Shown here piece by piece: positions 6,146-8,157 of a stretch of 8,157 nt of DNA (the stretch's first letter is position 1; each line of letters starts with the position of its first letter). Position numbers and translations under genes: made by a program. Source of the DNA: Acidilobaceae archaeon (GTDB lineage: Archaea > Thermoproteota > Thermoprotei_A > Sulfolobales > Acidilobaceae). The notes below the pieces were generated by a model that saw only the letters and a program-made list of their open reading frames with translations, was not told the origin of the DNA and ran no database searches. The stretch covers positions 1-8,157 of the forward strand of contig JALSQM010000115.1 of the NCBI GenBank assembly GCA_026985385.1, read 5' to 3'.

Positions 6146-7183
6146 GTCTAGGTAGGGGCGGGCTTTGACCCACCTCTTACGGCCTAGGAGCCCCTCGAGG
6201 ATCCGGGGGTTTAGGGCTCTGCCGGACTCCCGGAGCCCTATTATGGCCCTAGCCGCCCTGGGCCCTATCCCGGGTACCCTGACTAGCTCCCCCCACCCCG
6301 CCTCAGCTGGGTTTACGGGGAACCAGCCGGGGTTCAAGCGGGCTATCACCTCCTTTAGGGGCTCCCTGCCCGGGGGCAGCATTCCCTCGTCGTCTAGAGC
6401 GTCGAGGATCCAGTCGAGTTTGAAGCCGTAATCCCTCATGAGGGCCTCGGCCTCGTAGAGCCTCCTCACCCTCCAGAGGGGGGTTGCCGGCCTCTTAGAG
6501 GCGAGGGGCGTGCCTGGGATCGGCGTGTAGGGGCTGTAGTGGATCACCCCCACACCAGCCTCGAGGAGCCTGCTGGCGAGTAGCAGGTGATCCCTATCAC
6601 TCTCGCCTGAGGCCCCGACCACGAGCTGGGTTGAGACCCTGTAGGGGCTACCGGCTATGGAGGCGGCGTAGAGGAGCGGTGATAGTATATCCAGGCTCCA
6701 GCTGCCCTTGCTCGGCGCTATCTCCTCGAAACCGCTTGGCGTGGGCGCCTCGAGGTTCAGGCCCACCCTATCAGCGACCGAGAGGGCCTCCCTGATCAGG
6801 TGCCTCGGAGTCCCCGGCATGAGGCGCAGCGCTATGTAGCCCCTGAAACCGGCCCTCCTAACATCCCCGGCGACGGCCACTATATCGGAGGACACCCTCT
6901 CGGGGTCAGCGTAGAGCCCACTCGAGAGGAAGAGGCCCCCCACTAAGCCCATGGCGTGTGCAGCCATGAAGGCCCTAACGAGCTTTCCCCTAGGCCAGGC
7001 GATGCGGGGGACCCTACAGTACCTCGAGAATGGGCAGTACCTGCAATCCATCCTACAGGCGCTGCTCAGGAGGGTCTTGAAGAGGGGGCCCCCAACGCTC
7101 TTGTAGACGGGGACCTCAACGGCCTCGTAGTCCTCGGCCCCCCTAACCAGTACCTCATACCTACCCCACTTCCAGCTTCTCAA
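6125..7183 (-). CDS. Radical SAM protein with C-terminal helix-hairpin-helix, putative DNA modification/repair
   Basis: This 352-residue protein should carry a [4Fe-4S] cluster that cleaves S-adenosylmethionine. The cluster motif is CRMDCRYC (residues 43-50, Cys43, 47 and 50), with an extra Cys56 shortly after. A partial TIM-barrel follows, with GLFLSSGLYADPE in place of the glycine-rich SAM-binding strand. A DNA-binding helix-hairpin-helix, ELVRVPGIGPRAARAIIGLRE (299-319), lies near the C-terminus. This order matches the radical SAM family annotated as putative DNA modification/repair, often linked to a uracil-DNA-glycosylase-like gene; no such gene is in the window. Its reaction is not known. 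The TTG at 7183 is the only plausible start, since an in-frame stop lies about 35 bases upstream with no other start between. A GGGGG tract precedes it, and CTTTAG near 7217-7222 is a weak TATA candidate. The divergent alkyltransferase gene supports, but does not prove, a repair role. Confidence 0.85.
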   Translation of the reverse strand: MRSWKWGRYEVLVRGAEDYEAVEVPVYKSVGGPLFKTLLSSACRMDCRYCPFSRYCRVPRIAWPRGKLVRAFMAAHAMGLVGGLFLSSGLYADPERVSSDIVAVAGDVRRAGFRGYIALRLMPGTPRHLIREALSVADRVGLNLEAPTPSGFEEIAPSKGSWSLDILSPLLYAASIAGSPYRVSTQLVVGASGESDRDHLLLASRLLEAGVGVIHYSPYTPIPGTPLASKRPATPLWRVRRLYEAEALMRDYGFKLDWILDALDDEGMLPPGREPLKEVIARLNPGWFPVNPAEAGWGELVRVPGIGPRAARAIIGLRESGRALNPRILEGLLGRKRWVKARPYLDLGGART

Positions 7184-7334
7184 GGCCCCCAGGGGGTACG
7201 CTATCCCTGCAAGGCCCTAAAGGGGGATCCATACGGGTCGGCCGGTGGACGCGGGAGCGGATAGCGGCTTAGAGAAGCGGCTCAGGCCCTTGGAGGGCTC
7301 GGCATAGGCCAATCCGCCCATCACCCCCTAGGGG

Positions 7335-7368
7335 GCTGGGCCGATAGCTGGTTTCCTCACGGCCCAGC
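7335..7368. repeat. Nine-base perfect inverted repeat with 16-base loop
   Basis: GCTGGGCCG (7335-7343) is the exact reverse complement of CGGCCCAGC (7360-7368), and the loop reads ATAGCTGGTTTCCTCA. The arm is all G/C but one base pair, so the hairpin would be very stable even at high growth temperature, on either strand. It is immediately preceded by a second G/C palindrome. Position far from both start codons makes a plain terminator unlikely; no T-rich tract follows on either strand. Confidence 0.6.
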
Positions 7369-7386
7369 ATGCATTGGGGGCCGCGT

Positions 7387-7395
7387 CAAATAAAG
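7387..7395 (+). promoter_or_regulatory. TATA-like promoter for ogt
   Basis: CAAATAAAG in otherwise GC-rich DNA would place transcription near 7415, giving a leader of about 38 bases before the TTG at 7454. It is the only AT-rich patch in the right-hand part of this gap. Confidence 0.45.
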
Positions 7396-7453
7396 TCTTG
7401 GCCTCGAGCCCTACCCGCCTGCGGGTTCCCAGCTGCCCCTAGGGTGCACGGGT

Positions 7454-7816
7454 TTGCCGCTGCTGGTGCTTGATGAGGGCGGGGCCTTGAGGAGGGCGGG
7501 GTTGGAGGACTACGTGGAGGCTGTTAAGGCTCTAGTATCACTCGTGCCGGTGGGGAGGGTTACAACTTACTCCACTATCGCCAGGCTACTAGGCGTTAGC
7601 CCTAGACTCGCCGGTAGGGCCCTCTCCCTTAACCCCGAGCCTATAGTGTATCCCTGCCACAGGGTCGTCAGATCCGATGGGGGCCTCGGAGGCTATAGCG
7701 TTGGGGGGGCGCCCTTCAAGGAGGGGCTCTTGAGGCTCGAGGGGGTCCCTGTCGAGGGGGGCAGGGTGGATAGAGTCTATATCATAGACGAGCCTGAGGA
7801 GTTGCTCGACCCTTGA
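7454..7816 (+). CDS. ogt: O6-alkylguanine-DNA alkyltransferase (Ogt/MGMT), single-domain form
   Basis: The protein repairs O6-alkylguanine in DNA by moving the alkyl group to its own cysteine in a single-turnover reaction. The 120-residue sequence carries the active site YPCHRVV with Cys68. Upstream is GRVTTYSTIARLLG (34-47) with the flipping tyrosine (Tyr39), then RLAGRALSLNP with a likely arginine finger and the conserved Asn60. Downstream is GGLGGYSVGGAPFKEGLLRLEGV. The cysteine excludes an alkyltransferase-like (ATL) protein, which has Trp there. The N-terminal RNase H-like domain present in most archaeal homologues (about 150-175 residues) is missing. An in-frame stop at 7391-7393 with no start codon before 7454 shows that this is not a mis-called start. 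TTG is preceded by GGGTG at 7442-7446, seven bases away. It is divergent from the radical SAM gene. Confidence 0.93.
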   Translation: MPLLVLDEGGALRRAGLEDYVEAVKALVSLVPVGRVTTYSTIARLLGVSPRLAGRALSLNPEPIVYPCHRVVRSDGGLGGYSVGGAPFKEGLLRLEGVPVEGGRVDRVYIIDEPEELLDP

Positions 7817-7841
7817 ACTCCTCGGGCCGCTGGGCATGCCT

Positions 7842-7860
7842 CGGCTGGGAGCCGTATTTT
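7842..7860 (+). terminator. Possible ogt terminator hairpin merging into the next TATA box
   Basis: CGGCT and AGCCG (7842-7846 and 7850-7854) form a five-base stem with a GGG loop, followed directly by TATTTT. This is 26 bases after the ogt stop. Archaeal termination depends mainly on T-rich tracts, and the tract here is also the start of the TATA box of the subunit F gene, so the two roles cannot be separated by reading alone. Confidence 0.35.
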
Positions 7861-7866
7861 ATAAAG
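7855..7866 (+). promoter_or_regulatory. Strong TATA box for the ATP synthase unit starting with subunit F
   Basis: TATTTTATAAAG is the best match to an archaeal TATA box in the window. Transcription about 25 bases downstream would begin near 7887, giving a very short leader that holds the GGGTG ribosome binding site (7888-7892) before the TTG at 7900. A strong promoter suits a highly expressed ATP synthase operon. Confidence 0.65.
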
Positions 7867-7899
7867 CCCCCCGGAGGCCTCTAGGTCGGGTGCGTATAC

Positions 7900-8157
7900 T
7901 TGAAGGTAGCCGTCATAGGGGACGAGGAAACGCTGCCCCTGCTGAGAGGCATGGGCGCCAAGGCATTCAGGGCTGGAGGCGACGACGAGGTAATTAACAC
8001 CCTCAAGAGCCTCGCCTCGGAGGGCGGCTACGCCCTGGCCATAGTGTTCAAGCACGTGGTAAGCGATGAGGACCGGGTTAGAGGGGAGGCTAGGAGGCTG
8101 GGGCTGCCGGTTCTAATACTACCCACGCCCTGGAGCCCCGCCGAACCCGTGAATGTA
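7900..8157 (+). CDS. atpF: A/V-type ATP synthase subunit F, C-terminus cut off by the window edge
   Basis: This small central-stalk subunit couples rotation between the catalytic head and the membrane ring. The frame is open for 86 codons to the window end. It starts MKVAVIGDEETLPLLRGMGA, the family N-terminal strand and helix (VIGDE-x-T followed by an amphipathic helix). An acidic region, a strand LAIVFKHV and the segment LPVLILPTPW follow, as expected for the Rossmann-like fold. The family has about 100-110 residues, so some 15-25 are missing. The TTG start has GGGTG seven bases upstream and gives the conserved N-terminus. In archaea subunit F is usually followed by A, B and D genes, which may lie just beyond the edge. 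Confidence 0.87.
   Translation, partial: MKVAVIGDEETLPLLRGMGAKAFRAGGDDEVINTLKSLASEGGYALAIVFKHVVSDEDRVRGEARRLGLPVLILPTPWSPAEPVNV

Larger units (their letters stand above)
7184..7453. other. 270-base divergent intergenic region with stem-loops, no convincing gene
   Basis: This is the longest gene-free stretch in the window, between the divergent radical SAM and alkyltransferase genes. It holds palindrome CCCCCTAGGGGG (7324-7335 or adjacent), a nine-base perfect stem (7335-7343 with 7360-7368), and a TATA-like AATAAAG (about 7389-7395). A 34-codon minus-strand frame (7217-7321) has no properly spaced ribosome binding site and no recognisable product. No tRNA, RNase P RNA, SRP RNA or complete C/D box guide RNA was recognised. 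A small untranslated RNA remains possible. Confidence 0.6.

Noticed and set aside
7217..7321. 34-codon minus-strand frame upstream of the radical SAM gene
   Set aside because: The G-rich tract touches the ATG with no spacing, the product has no recognisable feature, and the frame overlaps the palindromic DNA. It is most likely chance.
7274..7325. C/D box guide RNA on the minus strand (GTGATGG ... CTGA)
   Set aside because: The C box has a wrong final base and there are no convincing internal C' and D' boxes or terminal stem.

Overview
The window is chromosomal DNA from a hyperthermophilic crenarchaeon. The evidence is a ribosomal protein L14e gene, an archaeal GTP cyclohydrolase III, two archaeal A/V-type ATP synthase subunits, isolated AT-rich TATA-like patches in very GC-rich DNA, GGGTG-type ribosome binding sites followed by TTG or GTG starts, and heavy use of AGG (Arg), ATA (Ile) and CTA (Leu) codons. 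A member of the Desulfurococcales or Acidilobales would fit, but that placement is inference. No mobile element, CRISPR array, tRNA or rRNA gene was found. Genes are closely packed and there is no obvious sign of recent transfer.

Layout. Positions 1-1797 (minus) encode most of ATP synthase subunit I, running off the left edge. A 94-base divergent intergenic region follows, with one AT-rich patch and a 13-base palindrome. Positions 1892-4936 (plus) form a tight, overlapping four-gene metal-uptake operon: a cluster A-I (ZnuA/TroA-type) binding protein, ABC ATPase, membrane permease and a DtxR-family repressor. Ribosomal protein L14e and GTP cyclohydrolase III follow on the plus strand, each with its own possible promoter. 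A minus-strand radical SAM protein with a C-terminal helix-hairpin-helix converges on the cyclohydrolase gene and overlaps it by 21 bases. After a 270-base divergent gap with a strong stem-loop comes a single-domain O6-alkylguanine-DNA alkyltransferase. The window ends in the first 86 codons of ATP synthase subunit F, behind the clearest TATA box in the window.

How the genes fit together. The metal operon is a self-contained uptake and control unit. The repressor is its last gene, and the palindrome AGACAGTGTCT at the operon start is the best candidate operator. Both the binding protein and the repressor appear to lack several metal ligands usual in their families, so the metal and the sensing mode may be atypical. 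The radical SAM/HhH protein and the alkyltransferase are divergent neighbours with a plausible DNA-repair link. The two ATP synthase subunits sit about 6 kb apart in divergent units, so subunit I is separated from the operon that begins with subunit F.

The window looks like ordinary, compact crenarchaeal core genome. The points most worth checking are the unusual metal operon with its palindrome, the structured intergenic DNA at 7184-7453, and the short alkyltransferase.
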